NCBI GenBank assembly: GCA_013397455.1
Contig: VYZB01000533.1
Coordinates: 235,354-299,353 of the forward strand
Origin: Crotophaga sulcirostris
Taxonomy: Eukaryota > Chordata > Aves > Cuculiformes > Crotophagidae
Reading direction: 5' to 3'
DNA: 64,000 nt
The first letter of the stretch is position 1, and each line of letters starts with the position of its first letter. Of this stretch, positions 49,701-62,000 are shown one piece after another. The notes beneath the pieces were generated by a model. That model saw only the letters and a list, made by a program, of their open reading frames with translations. It had not been told where the DNA came from and searched no databases. Made by a program: the position numbers and the translations under genes.

Positions 49701-52700
49701 CTTAATCCCTTTTTTTTTTTTCTGACTGGTTAACTTCATGCTTATTGCTGTATCTGTGTGTTGGATAGGGTGTATGCCTGGATTCAGGATGATTTTCCAA
49801 ACATGCATTGTTTGCTTCAATTATTAGACAGTCTGTTCTGATGATACCTGTTCGTTTGCGGTAAAGGGGCAGTTTAAGTTTGCATTGGAGTTACTAGGCA
49901 GCTGCCAGGTGTATGCCAAAGTTGTAGGCAGTTTGATTCTCCCCTGGTTTGCTCCATGTGGTCTAAGTTGTGCAGTTCTGATGCATATGTTGATAGAGGT
50001 GGAGAAATGCTGAAGCAGAACTAGACAGAAGTAGATTTGTAGGTGATGAGAAGTAAGCCTGATGCCTCTAGGCTCAAAATAACTATATATTGGTATCTGC
50101 ATCTACTGGAAAACTTGCAGTGTTCACACAATGCAAAGATGGGATGTGTATATTGTATGCCTTGCACAAAGCCCTCTCCACAGCTAAGTTCTGCTGTTTC
50201 TTGCAGCTAAGGGCATTCTTCCTACTTCCACAGAGTAAGGGCTTTATAAAAGGAAGAGATTCACTTTAAAAGGATGAGTTCAGTACTGGCAGGTGTAAAT
50301 CCCTTTTCTCTTCAGCAGAGCTGTGGTAGTTTACATTACAGAGATATATATATTATGATGAATTCACACAGCTTTTCTTCTAGACAGCAACAATATTACT
50401 GTTTTAGATGTTTCTGAGTAAGTGTCAGAAGTGATCACTGTGCCTGTTGTTGGTCTTCAGCTGTAATTGCTGGAAAGGGTTAGAAAGTATTTTGCGGAGT
50501 GGTTGACATTTTAGTAGATGGGGAATACGGCATGGGTCCTCAGAACACCTTTCTGAAGATGAAATCTGTTGCATTATAGCGGGCTGTGCAATCCCCTCCT
50601 GCCGTGGCTGCAGGATTGGTTTCAGTGAGAAAGGCTTATGTCCTGTGGCACACTGGAGGGCACAGCAAAGCAAATGGAGGTTTCTGACCCAGAGACCAGT
50701 ATCCTTGCAAAAATATGCTTGAAAAAAGCAATTCTAGGTTTTTTTGAAGGATTTTGTGTCACACTGGTCACAGAGTACCTGTGCACTATGTAAGTAGCAA
50801 TTCGTTTTGCTCAGTTATGTGAATAAAAGTGTTGTTGCCAAATCCCATGAATCTGAACAGAAATGGGTCAGTGGAGGGTCTACAGTGGAGGGGTGATGAT
50901 AATCACTGCTTAGTTTCTTCTGAGTTATGTCAGTTACAGCTGTAAATATGTAATACTGGCATACAGAGATGATGCTGGAAAGTCCCCTTGTATCCAAACC
51001 TATCCAGGAAAAGTTGTGCTTTGGGTCCATGAGCATGCATACACAGTCCTCGGCAGCCAGGACCTGTTCTTTGAGTATGTCCACAAAGGGCAGGGTGTTT
51101 TTTCCCCACTGTTGAATGTACTATTAGCCTGTAAACTGCCTCACTCGAATCATGTCTGGGAATTCACTGTCTACCAGCCATATGTGCAGGCAGCTGAAAT
51201 GTGTTAGGGTAGGAGTGCTCCAACCAGCAGGAAGTGCTGACCAGTGGAGGAAGGCTCTCCTTTCGTATCAGTTGGGCATCTCTCTGAAGATAAGCATCTG
51301 CAGAGGTCATGTCTGTGAGTTAAGGCAATACCTAGCAGGAGTTAATGAATCCGTGCTGACTGTACACTCAACATGTCAGCCTGTGTGCTGGCATGAGGTT
51401 CAATTTGGAGGTTTTTATAGGCATCTTCTATTGTTCTTTACTTCCCTGTACTGGCATTAAGAAGCACAGTTGTCCTGTTGTGATACTACAGTGTAATTAT
51501 CTGTAGAACTCTGCGTAATGGGTTTAATTGTTTTTGTTAGTCATGTTAGGGAGATTTTTTTGTAACACAGACCTGTATTATTAGAGGCAAGTTTTTATTT
51601 TTGGATGAGACTTAAAGGCCACAAGTGTTCATTAACTCAAAGCTCATGTCCAGAGTTACCATTTATTATCTAGTCTTACTGGTCAGAGCATTTCTTGAGG
51701 AAGTCTTAGGTTCTTAGCACACTTACGGATTTTGGAATCCTTCTCGGTGCAGTTTGAAGTCAGGCATGCATCTTTGAATCACTGAGCTAGAGTCCTGGTA
51801 TGTGGGACACCAGAATCAAAAACGTGTGTTCCTGGTTTAACAGATGTTGGAGGGAATGGTTCTCACACTATGTATTTGAATAGGCTGCTAGCCCTCTGGT
51901 TAACACTAAGCCAGCCTGTTGACAGACTGTATTCGAGTACATAGATCAGAATTAATTTGATGTGGATTAGCTAACTCCTTGTTTGGATGCTTACTCAGAA
52001 TAAAATACACTTAATATGAAGTGGCTTAAACTGAAAAATAAATTAAACTATGCTAAATTACTTCTGGAAAAAAAGGTTTAATGTGCCATAAGCTCACCTT
52101 TCCGTTTGATTGAGTTTTCTTGGAAGTCTCTATGTACCGAAGCCTATACCATGCAATTATTCATAGCCACAAAAGAGACAAATGTGTTTTCCAACCCTTT
52201 ATACTTCATACTCTTGCAAGGTGTATACTGAATGCACCCAGTTCACAACATTGTCAGGTGGAAGTCAGGTGGCTGCAAGACCTGACACTGACTCAACAGC
52301 AATTTTTAATTTACTTTGGCCAAATATGAATGACTGCAGGGTGATTCTTAAGTCACTTACCTTCAAGGAAATGGATGTTTCTCCCCTGCGTGTTAAGTGC
52401 ATAGCACTTTCTTCTACAAGTGGTGGTGACTGGACTTAAAAACATAGTCTTCCCTAATTTAGCAGCAGGCTTTTCACTGTTATAAAAGTAAAGATGGAAA
52501 TAAGCTTTTTAAAAAAAGGGACTGAATTGTACAATTCAGTATAATTCAAGGAGTCTCTAAATCAGCTTTCAAAGTCTACATTTTTTTTTCCTCTCTCTGG
52601 GCTATTCTTACTTTTGGAATTTTTGGGCAGGAAGGAGGAAAATAGTTGTCCTGCGGGTATTGCATTCTTTTGTGCCTTGAAGCTCTGAGGTAAGAGACAG

Positions 52701-52909
52701 TGAGTCTAAACCTGAGCTTACTGAGACCCATGAGACTTAGCTGGACTGCATAGGGTAAGAAGGTAGCGGTGGGGAGTACCATGAGGGGCAGCAGGGTTAC
52801 ATGGGGTCACAGAATGAACCATCTGCCTTTCCTTGTCTTGCCACCATTGCTGACTGACAGTTTTTCTGCTTTCAACTCTTTTTCTTGTTGTTGTTTGTTT
52901 GTTTTCTAG

Positions 52910-53056
52910 TTAATGCCCATCCACAACGTCTCTGCTGTGTACTGCCACTGCTGCTACACGACGGGCGCTCCAAGGCTTTTGTGAAGGAAGATGGCTTTTT
53001 GGACACAGCTGGGATTGCTGCTATGGAAGAATTTCACCTACAGAAGGAGACAGACT
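52910..53056 (+). CDS. ABCA1: ABCA1 exon 2: 5' UTR end, start codon, residues 1-22
   Basis: Acceptor TTTTCTAG (ending 52909) and donor GTAAGT (from 53057) bound a 147-base exon. The coding part starts at ATG 52991 and gives [20 protein letters not shown] plus QT, ending exactly on a codon boundary after residue 22, as in mammals. The start context AAGATGG is strong. Differences from human, from memory, are Cys3 to Phe, Pro5 to Thr, Arg8 to Gly, Leu16 to Phe and Phe17 to Tyr. The upstream 81 bases are 5' UTR and contain the uORF. Confidence 0.96.
52913..52984 (+). CDS. Upstream ORF in ABCA1 5' UTR, 23 codons
   Basis: The first ATG of the predicted spliced mRNA is three bases into exon 2 (exon starts TTAATG). 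It opens 23 codons, beginning MPIHNVSAVYC and rich in Cys and Tyr, and stops at TGA 52982-52984, six bases before the ABCA1 ATG and in the same frame as it. The uORF start has T at -3 (weak), while the ABCA1 start has A at -3 and G at +4 (strong), so leaky scanning is likely. From memory, mammalian exon 2 also begins TTAATG, which would make the upstream start ancient. Its role is most likely regulatory; a stable peptide is not expected. Confidence 0.5.
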   Translation: MPIHNVSAVYCHCCYTTGAPRLL

Positions 53057-56000
53057 GTAAGTATTAGCCAGAGGACTTCCTGAGGTCTGAATTGTACCCT
53101 AGTTGCATACTTTCCAAGCAAAACAGGGAAAAAGCCTCTGCCTTGATGTTTTATGTCTAGTGGTCCCTGGCAGAGCAACTCGTCTGCCTTTGGAAAGACC
53201 TAATTCAAATTGGAGAGTGGTAGGTGGACAGAAAGCAGAGGGCCTGGATGTGCTGAAGACTTCTGTCCTGAATCCCAGTATTGAGAGCGTGTTGGAGTGA
53301 TGAAACACTCGTGTTGGACCAGGCAGAGAGGGTGCATGACTGCTCTGTGCAGCCAGGATGATGTGAACTGAAAATATGTGCTGTGATCCAGTGTGCTCTG
53401 CAGGTGGGGCATTGCCACACTACAGGGATATGCACTTGGATCTAAAAGCTTTCAAGTTTTGCAAGCCGCAACAACAGTGACAGAATTCTACCATTTCCTA
53501 ATGGCAGAAGTGATGGAGGCAATAGCAGGCATCTTCAGTTTCTTAAATCAGAGAGAGAAACCCAGGCCTATTGTGTAACTTTACAACAGGAGGTGTAGTT
53601 TAAGTGACAGGCATGAGACATATTTTCACCTTAGCGTGGAGGCAAATCCAGGCAACTGCAGTTTTTCTACCAAGTTGTATTCTGCTTAGTTTCAGTGCTT
53701 GCCTCACCATCTCTTAGCAGTGTGGGAATCTACCTGTTCAGATAGACAATATGCAACAAGAGTTTCTCCTTGTGGTGGCATAGGCACAGGTGCATGAATC
53801 CAGTTGACAGCTAAAAAGCTGGAGAAGATGTGCTATTTCCCCACCAGGAATTTTGGGGATAACTGTGTTGGACAAGGACATGTCCTGCACAACAGGCCTG
53901 TGCAGAAGATCTGTCCTGTTAGGTCTGACCTTGAGGTATGAGTGGGGAATGCAAAGGGAACATGAGTTACTTAGGTGGTGAGTGGAAAGTGGTCTCACTG
54001 ATAAGCTTTCTGAACCCTGCAAATGTCAAGGTACTTGCCAGCTGGCTGGGACTGGGTCGTTTTAGAAACTCTGAGTCACAAGGGAGGGAAGGCTATCATA
54101 TTCACCACTGAAGATATCGATATGGAGAGATATAGAGTCTCTGAAGTCTTTGCTTAGGTGTCTTTAACGCTTGTTTTCATAGGGCTTGTTTCCAGTAAAT
54201 TTCAGGGCTAGAATTAGTCCATTCTTAAATACAACCAGACAAAAAGGGCTAATGGCATGTTTTACTTTTCTTGTATTTTTTTCTGTGGTTAGAGCTGCCA
54301 GTGATGGCAGCAATTTCTATGGTTTTTGTTTTGTCCTTACCCCAGAAGCTTTTGGCTCCCAGGACTGCTCACCTGAGAGGCTATGGGCTGTGTCAACCAC
54401 AAGCAGGGAGGCTATCTGCTCTCTGGATGTATTGGCCAGCATTCTGACCTTATAAACAACCTCATAACTTAGAAGGATGTTGCAACGTAGATGGGGAAGG
54501 TAGTGTCAGAACTGACTATAGTTACTAAAAAGATAGGTAATAGCTGAGAACTTGTACTTCTGTCATGATCTTGGATCTGCTCAGCTATTTCTTGGTACCT
54601 TCTGGCAGCTTCTCTATCAGTTTCCCATCAGGTACCCCAAAGGACATGAGACTACTTGTACTCTGTTCCACACTGGTGTTAGTCAATTCACATGAAGGCC
54701 CAAGATATTGCTTGTTTTTATGGGATTCCTGTATCTCTGGGGTTTTTCTCATTAACAGTTCCCATTCGGATTTTACCTGAAGATGTTAGGAGGGGAAGGC
54801 CACTTAACAGAAAATGGCAGAAAAGTAGCAGAATATCTCACCACACTTATGATGACTGCGCAGTCATTAATCTATTTGCTTTACTGTTAGGAGACCAGTA
54901 TCCTTGAATCTGGGTGTGCTGATGTTGGCTGTCTCCTATTAGTACTTACTGAAGATGTAGCCCAGAAGTAGTTTGATAGTGTGGGTTAGCCTTTGCCTTC
55001 CCACTGAACCTTCTCCTTGGCTGCTGTGAAACTTTTGGGCTGTGTTGCGAAAGCTGGGTTCAAAGCTCAGCTTGACGTGTGCAATTCAAGCGTTACTTTG
55101 TACTGAATAACTTCCAACAGCACTGTAGCGGGGGAAGGAGTTTGCAGGGCTAAAGGAGGTAAGAAAAATCATGTTCAGGGGTCATGGTGTAAAAACATTT
55201 CTCTGTCCCTGCTGTCTAGCAAATGAGAAGACATCTCAAATTCATATGGCAAGACTGGTCAGCTACTGGTAGCACCCTGTATCGAAACTCTACTGTAAAG
55301 GTGGGGAGAGTGGTTGACAGTGAGATGGGGTGATAGTTTAGTTAGTTCTTGCTTAACAGATCTCCTGTTGACCCAGTGTAGATCTTAATATTTAATGGTA
55401 TCCTGCATCATCAGCCAACTGGTATTACATAAAGTAGGCATGCTTCAGGGGCTAGACCCAGTAAAATTAGGAGTAATTTGTTCTGGGCCAAGTGCTACCT
55501 CTGAATTAACCTATTGCATGCAGATGGGATGGTTCTTCCTTCAACTGCAGAGGGAGCAGGAGTGGGAGAGGGCTTGGAGATTTAAAACTTCATTTCCCTA
55601 TTTGTCAGGCTGGTCTAGTAATTGCACCACAAAAGTGGATAAGGAGACTTGATTTTTCAGTATCTACTTAGTATGAACCTTAGTGAAACATGTATGGTTT
55701 AGTATCTCTGTGTCCTCTGCAAAGGCTGTAGAGGATGAAAAGCACTGTCACAGAAAAGTCGGGAAACAGTTGGGGAGGGAGCCTATTGACCTTTAGGATC
55801 AAAAGGAGTAGAAATCAGTTTTTGTTGAATAGCACAAGAGGCTGGTCAGGGTATCCAGCTTCACTACTGAAATGCCGCTGACATGTTGAGCTTGACCCTG
55901 TGCAACGCTCTGCAGCAGCTGCCAGCTGTCTTGCTAAGCAGCATTTCAGTGGCAACCATGCTGTAGTCTTCAACTATAAAGGTGCAACTTGGTCAGTCAA

Positions 56001-59000
56001 AGCGGCATCCCTCCTTTCTCTCTGCTCTGTGAGCCTGTCAATCTGCAGAGTTAGACGTGTTGTATGTGCAGATGCATACAGCACTGTGCATGCAGTCCAC
56101 GTGAGTTTACTGTCTTGACTGTGTAATTCATCATAACTGGGAAAAGAGGAACTTTTGTGTGTGGTGGCCAGGCTCCCCCTTCAACTACAGGGCCACTGAG
56201 TGTGGTGCCACTGAGGCTGATGTTTCTTCAAGGGAGCCAGGACTTACTCAAGGGCAGCATTTTCTCACTGTGTCTGTAGCAGTTGCAGGGCTGTAAGAGG
56301 CTATCTGGGCACCTTGGTCACCCCAAGAAGACTCTGCAAACCCAGCTGACACCTTTCTATCTCCAGGCAGTGTAGCAGCAGTTGCTGCTTGCCTACGGTC
56401 AAGACAGCAGAGGGTTGTGATGTGTGCCAAAGCATAACCATTGATGCTGGTAGACGGAATGGCCTATCTTGGTTTCACGAGCACATTTCAGAAAAGTCCT
56501 ATGCCATCTTGGCAGCAGCTCTGAGGGTATCTTGAAATGGGAAAAGGTAGACAAGTTTTAAGTGTGCTAACTCTGAGCATCTCTGGCCTCTGGGAGCTAG
56601 ACCATTGCTTAATGCAAAAGGCTGTCACTGTTAATGGCTCTGTGTGTGCTGCCACTACATTGTTTATTGTAAAAAGAGATCAAAGATACTGAGGCATCTT
56701 CCTGGTATCTTTTTTAGCATGATCTCAGAAGAGTTTATCTAGTAGTCATATAGTATGTGCATGAAAATGATGGATGGGAAGCAATATCCCAGGCTTATCC
56801 TGCAGAGCCTGACAGCGTAACCAGGGGTGCCTGGGAGAGTCTGATGCTCAGTTTTTGTCTTTGGTATAGGGTCACCGTTTGATTGGATGTCAGCCGTTAA
56901 GGGTATCTGTGAAGAGCCATCCTAGATGGTTTCATCCGCTGGATCAAATGGCATTTGTTATAATTTACTATTTTTACAGTGAGAGTATTTTGAGGAACAG
57001 TAGTCACCTAGAAGTCTCAGCTCAAAGTTTTCCTGGAGTGCATTGTGCTGAGTATTAAGAGCCTAATTTTAGCTGATAAGGGTGTAGCATGGGAAAACTC
57101 ATTTGTGGGCAGGGATTCTCTCCCACTGGAGTTCAGTTCTTATCCCATCTGGCTTGTAATAAGAATGATGTAGATATCTTATTAGAAAAGATGGGATCTT
57201 CTAGGAGAGAAATCTTTTCCCCTCCTTTTTACATTGCAGTTTCCCTCTCCTAAGGGAGGGAAAACATAAGAATTGCAACATAAAAAGCTTTCAGCTTTAC
57301 CTTGTCTCATGGCTTAAATAGAATGCATGTTTAGGCAGCCTTTCTGGAGTGGGAAAGGAGAGGTATGGCTGGTGAAGCTTAATCCTGGGTATCCGCAGCT
57401 TGTGTCTCATATCTAAGCTGTAGTGTTGCTTTGTCTGCGTGCTTCTGTGGGATGCAACTCATCTCAAAATTTTTCCATGCTTCAATTTCCTGTCAAAAAA
57501 AATGCTCTGTATTTACAAGCAGGCCTTTCTTATATTCTTGTCTAGTCCCTCTAAGTAAATGATACCTTTATCTCTTTACCTGACATTCACTGCCTGTCTA
57601 AGTACCCTGGACCAGTGGGTGCCTACCTTTGGGAACAAAATGTACATTAGACCAAGACAATAACTAGGCATAGGCTTAATCTTAGTATGCTTTTCTGATA
57701 CCAGTATACTTTTTCAGCAGTGAATTTGAAAGATTTGGCATAGCTATGCACCAGCACTTTTTCCATGCCTGATGTGTTAGGGTCGCTGCTCAGTGGTTTA
57801 CCATGAGAATGGGATGCAAGTACTTTCAACTGTGTCTAAAAAGTTAGGCCAAAATTCAGCTCATTGCTGGGAAGATGTATTGGGAGATTTCTTGCAGTCA
57901 GGGGATGAAAAGAACTATAAAAAGAAGCCAAAAATAGCCCTTAAGCACATCCCGTTTAGTCCCATAACTAGCACATACCAAGGAGAAAAGCCAGTAATTC
58001 TTTGCAGATTATCCCCTGAAGCTGGAGGAACAAACTTCTTGGTCCTGGAATGCATAGGCGAAGTGAAGTGAGGCAATGCTTGCAAAACTGTCCTGGCTTA
58101 AAAGTGTATTGTACTCTGTCCTGTCCCCTATTTTGAATATGACGTCTTAATACTTTGTCTTTATTGTTTCCAGTTCCAGCTGCTGATTGAAGTTGCCTGG
58201 CCTTTGTTTATCTTCTTCATCCTGATCTCTGTAAGACTTTCATATCCGCCCTATGAGCAGCATGAATGTAAGTACCAAACACAGCAGCTGCAGCCAGAGT
58301 GGTTGTTGTTTCATAGTTTGAAAATGACTCTGCAAATGACAATCTTTAAGCCTCTGTGTTGGTTGCCACTTGGTTTGGAAAGCGTAACTTGCTTATTGGC
58401 AACACGGTTTGTCTTATGATTGGTAACAGCCTCATACTACCATTAACTGACTGTGGAAGAGCTCTTTGTTTCTTTCCTTTGCCTGATTACTGCAAGGTAA
58501 GGGTTCAGGATAAGCATAATATGATCCTTCATGGCAGTCTGAAGTGTTCCATTCTTAAAATGGGTAAAGAACTAGCTTTTACAGCACTTAGCATGTGATT
58601 CTTTGCAGTGTCTGGGGCATTCTGTGCTGCTTGCTAGTCATTCAAGCTAGCACTGATCCTTTCAAAGCTGAATTATTAGTGTTTTCAGTTTCCTGTTACA
58701 TTTCAGATGCTGCTGATCCCTGATTGACTTCCTGTAGTGCTTTGGGGGATAATTGAAGCTCCCTTAAATTAAATATTATTCTTTGCTGCTTGACTCCTGA
58801 ATCGCCTATTCTAAGTGTTACAATGGCATTTGGAGAGATACCTGTAATAGGTATTTGAAGCTGAAGACAAGCAATAAGCAGTCTACTCAACTGGTGTAAA
58901 TATCTTAACAACCTCAATGGTCATTCATTGCAGCTGTGGTAATGCTGTGTATAAACTCTTGATATGTAGCAAGAGCAGCTTTTTCAGAGAGCTGGTGGTA

Positions 59001-62000
59001 TTGTTAGTCATTAGCCTCCTCATAAATCCTGTGCTCTGACACGCTAGTGTCACAAACAGAGTTTTGACTTTTATCTGCAGCTCTTTTTTTCGTATTTATG
59101 TTGATTGTGTTGTCTGCCTTCTCCCTGTGTTGCCATCAGGAATTGTAGAATGTAGAGCATCTGGTAACCTTAATTTAATTTTTATGGTTAGTTCCTCCAT
59201 TTTTCTAGAAGCTTCTGAGAACAGGTAAGTAAATTTATTATGTCAGGATTGGTTTCATTGAACATACATTCATATGCTGACAGATACGGCTGTGTTGTAT
59301 AGTGGAATATACTTTGCTGACCTATGAACAGAGGTAGAAAGAAAGAAGCTTGTGGTGAACTCTGGCAACCTTGTGGATGCCTTGAGGGAAGCAGGATTGT
59401 TATCTGTACTGGCAGTGCTGTATGCTGTTATGAAGTTGCAGGTAATGCCCTAATATAGCAGTAACAGCTGCATGTAAGTGCTTTGTAGGTTCCAGATAGC
59501 CTCAGTATTTTAATGGAATAGTTTTTTTAAACAAACAGATTAGATCTGCAATTCTATCTTCCTGTTTAAGGGAAACAGAATAACCAAGGCTTGGGCTATT
59601 TCTATGATCTCTTTCCAGTCAGGATTATTTTTCTAGAAGCTTGGTGTGGTGTGAGGAACTTTCTTCTGAAAACACGGAGGAAAATGTTGCTTGCTCTTAA
59701 GCGATAGTTACAAGGCTTTCACCAGACCAGCCAGAGAAGACATCTTAGATATCTATTACGCAAGATTGCTGACTTGAGTCATGTAGAGCTTGAGTTTCCT
59801 GTTCCTGTGACCCTTTAAGTTATTCAAAATATACTTTATTTAGGGGGGAAAAAAGCTGACCAAAAGGGGCTTTAATCTCTGCTAAAAAGCTAGATGTTTG
59901 CAGCAGTGTCATTGAAAATGGCATGCTGTTATACTGTATTTACTGTGTAATTCAGCTGACTTAAAACTGGCTCGTTCCTGCTTTACTCTTTGAGAAACTG
60001 TTGTGACATGCATTGCCATGTAAAAAGTTATCTTGAATTCTTGTACTCCCTTCCTCTTTTCATATTGCTTTTAAGAGTTTCTTTGGGTTCTCAGCCATGT
60101 AAAGTAAAAACCATGGAGGAGAGAAGGTTCTTCTCTGAGAAGTTTCAGACAAAGATTCTGAAAGTCTNNNNNNNNNNNNNNNNNNNNNNNNNNNNNNNNN
60201 NNNNNNNNNNNNNNNNNNNNNNNNNNNAAAATGAAACAAAAGCCAGACAGTTCAGGTAATAGCTTTTCTATTTTAAAAAGATAACTGGGAACAGAAAGTC
60301 CCCAGGGTACTGAAAACAATGAACCTTCAATTCCTTCACCTTTCTCCTGACCCAGAGCCCTTGGCTTTCTCCAGGGAGAGCTAATAACTCGTAGTCTTTC
60401 TTCAGCCACCTACGTTACCTAGCCTTGCTGTAATTCAGCAGCTTTGATCTCTCTTCCTCCTGTGGGTTTGGCATCTCTGTCACAACTGTGGAGGTAGGGT
60501 GCTAGCCCCATGTGATTGCAGGCAAGCTGATGCTGTGAGGGCAAAGTGGGGAACAAGCATCTTGTAGTCAAAGCCTTGAGTAGTTATGAGGCCCTGAGGA
60601 AAGGGCATAACCTTCCTCTGCTGTCTTCCTTACTGTGGGATTGAGGAATTGAGCTCATTTGCAGAAATCGGTCTGATGGCTCATTTAAGTTGCAGAATTA
60701 CATTAGGGCAGCTTTCCTTCCCTTATCTTTGGAGGGTAAGGGATTTGCAACTGTCAGTGGTGTACCCGTGGAGATGTCCCATGAGTAGTTTGTTACTACT
60801 TCAGCACTTCACCAGAATGCAGAACACAAACAGGATGTAAACTTTGGGCTACATCTTAGGTAGGTCTTCAGTAGCAAGACTTAGACTTAGGTGAAAAGGT
60901 TGACGATATGGCAGCAGGTGCCCAAATGTTTTAGAAACTCTTTAAAGTTTTAAGACTGTATGGAAATCAAGCCCTTATGGGTGAGGGATGACACACTTCC
61001 CGTAGGGAAACCACTGTAGACACCCATGCTGTGATTGTTGACCCTTTGCTTGGTGTTTACAGTGAATGCAATTGAGGTGAGGCTTTGGAGTTGGCTGCTG
61101 GTGGGCATTCCACAGCAATATGTACTGTGTCCTCATCAGCATGGCTAAAAAAAAACGATGCAAAGATGAAAGTAGCGAAGAACTTCTTGAAATTACCCTT
61201 GCCCTCCAAATGTAACACTATGTAGCAATGGATTCTTGTGTTTCTGTTCTAGGTCACTTCCCGAACAAAGCTATGCCTTCAGCAGGAACCTTGCCATGGA
61301 TACAGGGGATCATCTGCAATGCCAACAACCCTTGTTTCCGCTACCCAACTCCTGGGGAATCCCCTGGAATTGTTGGAAACTTCAATGCCTCCATGTGAGT
61401 CAGCCTCCTTTTTTCTCATATCTTTTCTTTGGGAACATGTGGAAAATGGATATTTGGAAGTTGCCAGCTAGTTGTGTAACCCTATGCTGTTGAAATTTCC
61501 TCTGTTTCTGCTGCTACTGACATACCAAGTTCTTCAGTTAGCAAGTTCAGAGGGGCTTATAGAAAGCTAGTAGGTGTGTGGTATCCCCAGGTCCAAGCAG
61601 GTGAAGCTCATAGTGAATGAAGAGCTCTGCCTGAGTGAGAACTGAGTCCATTCTGCTGTTGGTTGCTTGGAATGTAGACTATAAAAAGACAAGATGTAAG
61701 TTGTTTTTTTCAGGGAGCCTCTTCTCATGGCCAATGAAATGGAGATGGACAGTGGAGAGTTAGAGGCAGTCTAAGAGTGGATTTGGGGGTTAGTCTGCTG
61801 TTTCTCACTTATTACTGGCTAATGTGTTGCATAAAGCTCAGTTTTCAAGCCAGCTTCTTCGTACTCTGCCCTGCTTGCTGCATTCATATTGTCAGGCCAG
61901 TTAGGCTTAATGCACAGTAAAATGTGTCTGCAACCGGGAAAAGCATGTGAAAGGAACAAGGACATACTTAAATAACTGAGCTTCTAAGATGAAGCATTTT

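Larger units (their letters stand above)
37881..52909 (+). other. ABCA1: ABCA1 intron 1
   Basis: About 15.0 kb between donor GTAGGC and the acceptor at 52909 (TTGTTTGTTTGTTTTCTAG). The first kilobase is still CpG-rich. I recognise no coding exon and no CR1 element in it. Possible alternative exons, such as one after the acceptor-like TTTATTTTAG at 38219-38228, cannot be supported. One strong 11-bp hairpin is listed separately. Confidence 0.75.

Noticed and set aside
52885..53067. 60-codon ORF spanning exon 2
   Set aside because: It is in a different frame from the ABCA1 coding frame and starts inside the intron; the real reading frame starts at 52991.
57793..58071. 92-codon ORF in ABCA1 intron 2, just before exon 3
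   Set aside because: It ends before the exon 3 acceptor, has no matching splice sites and does not resemble ABCA1; exon 2 joins exon 3 in phase without it.
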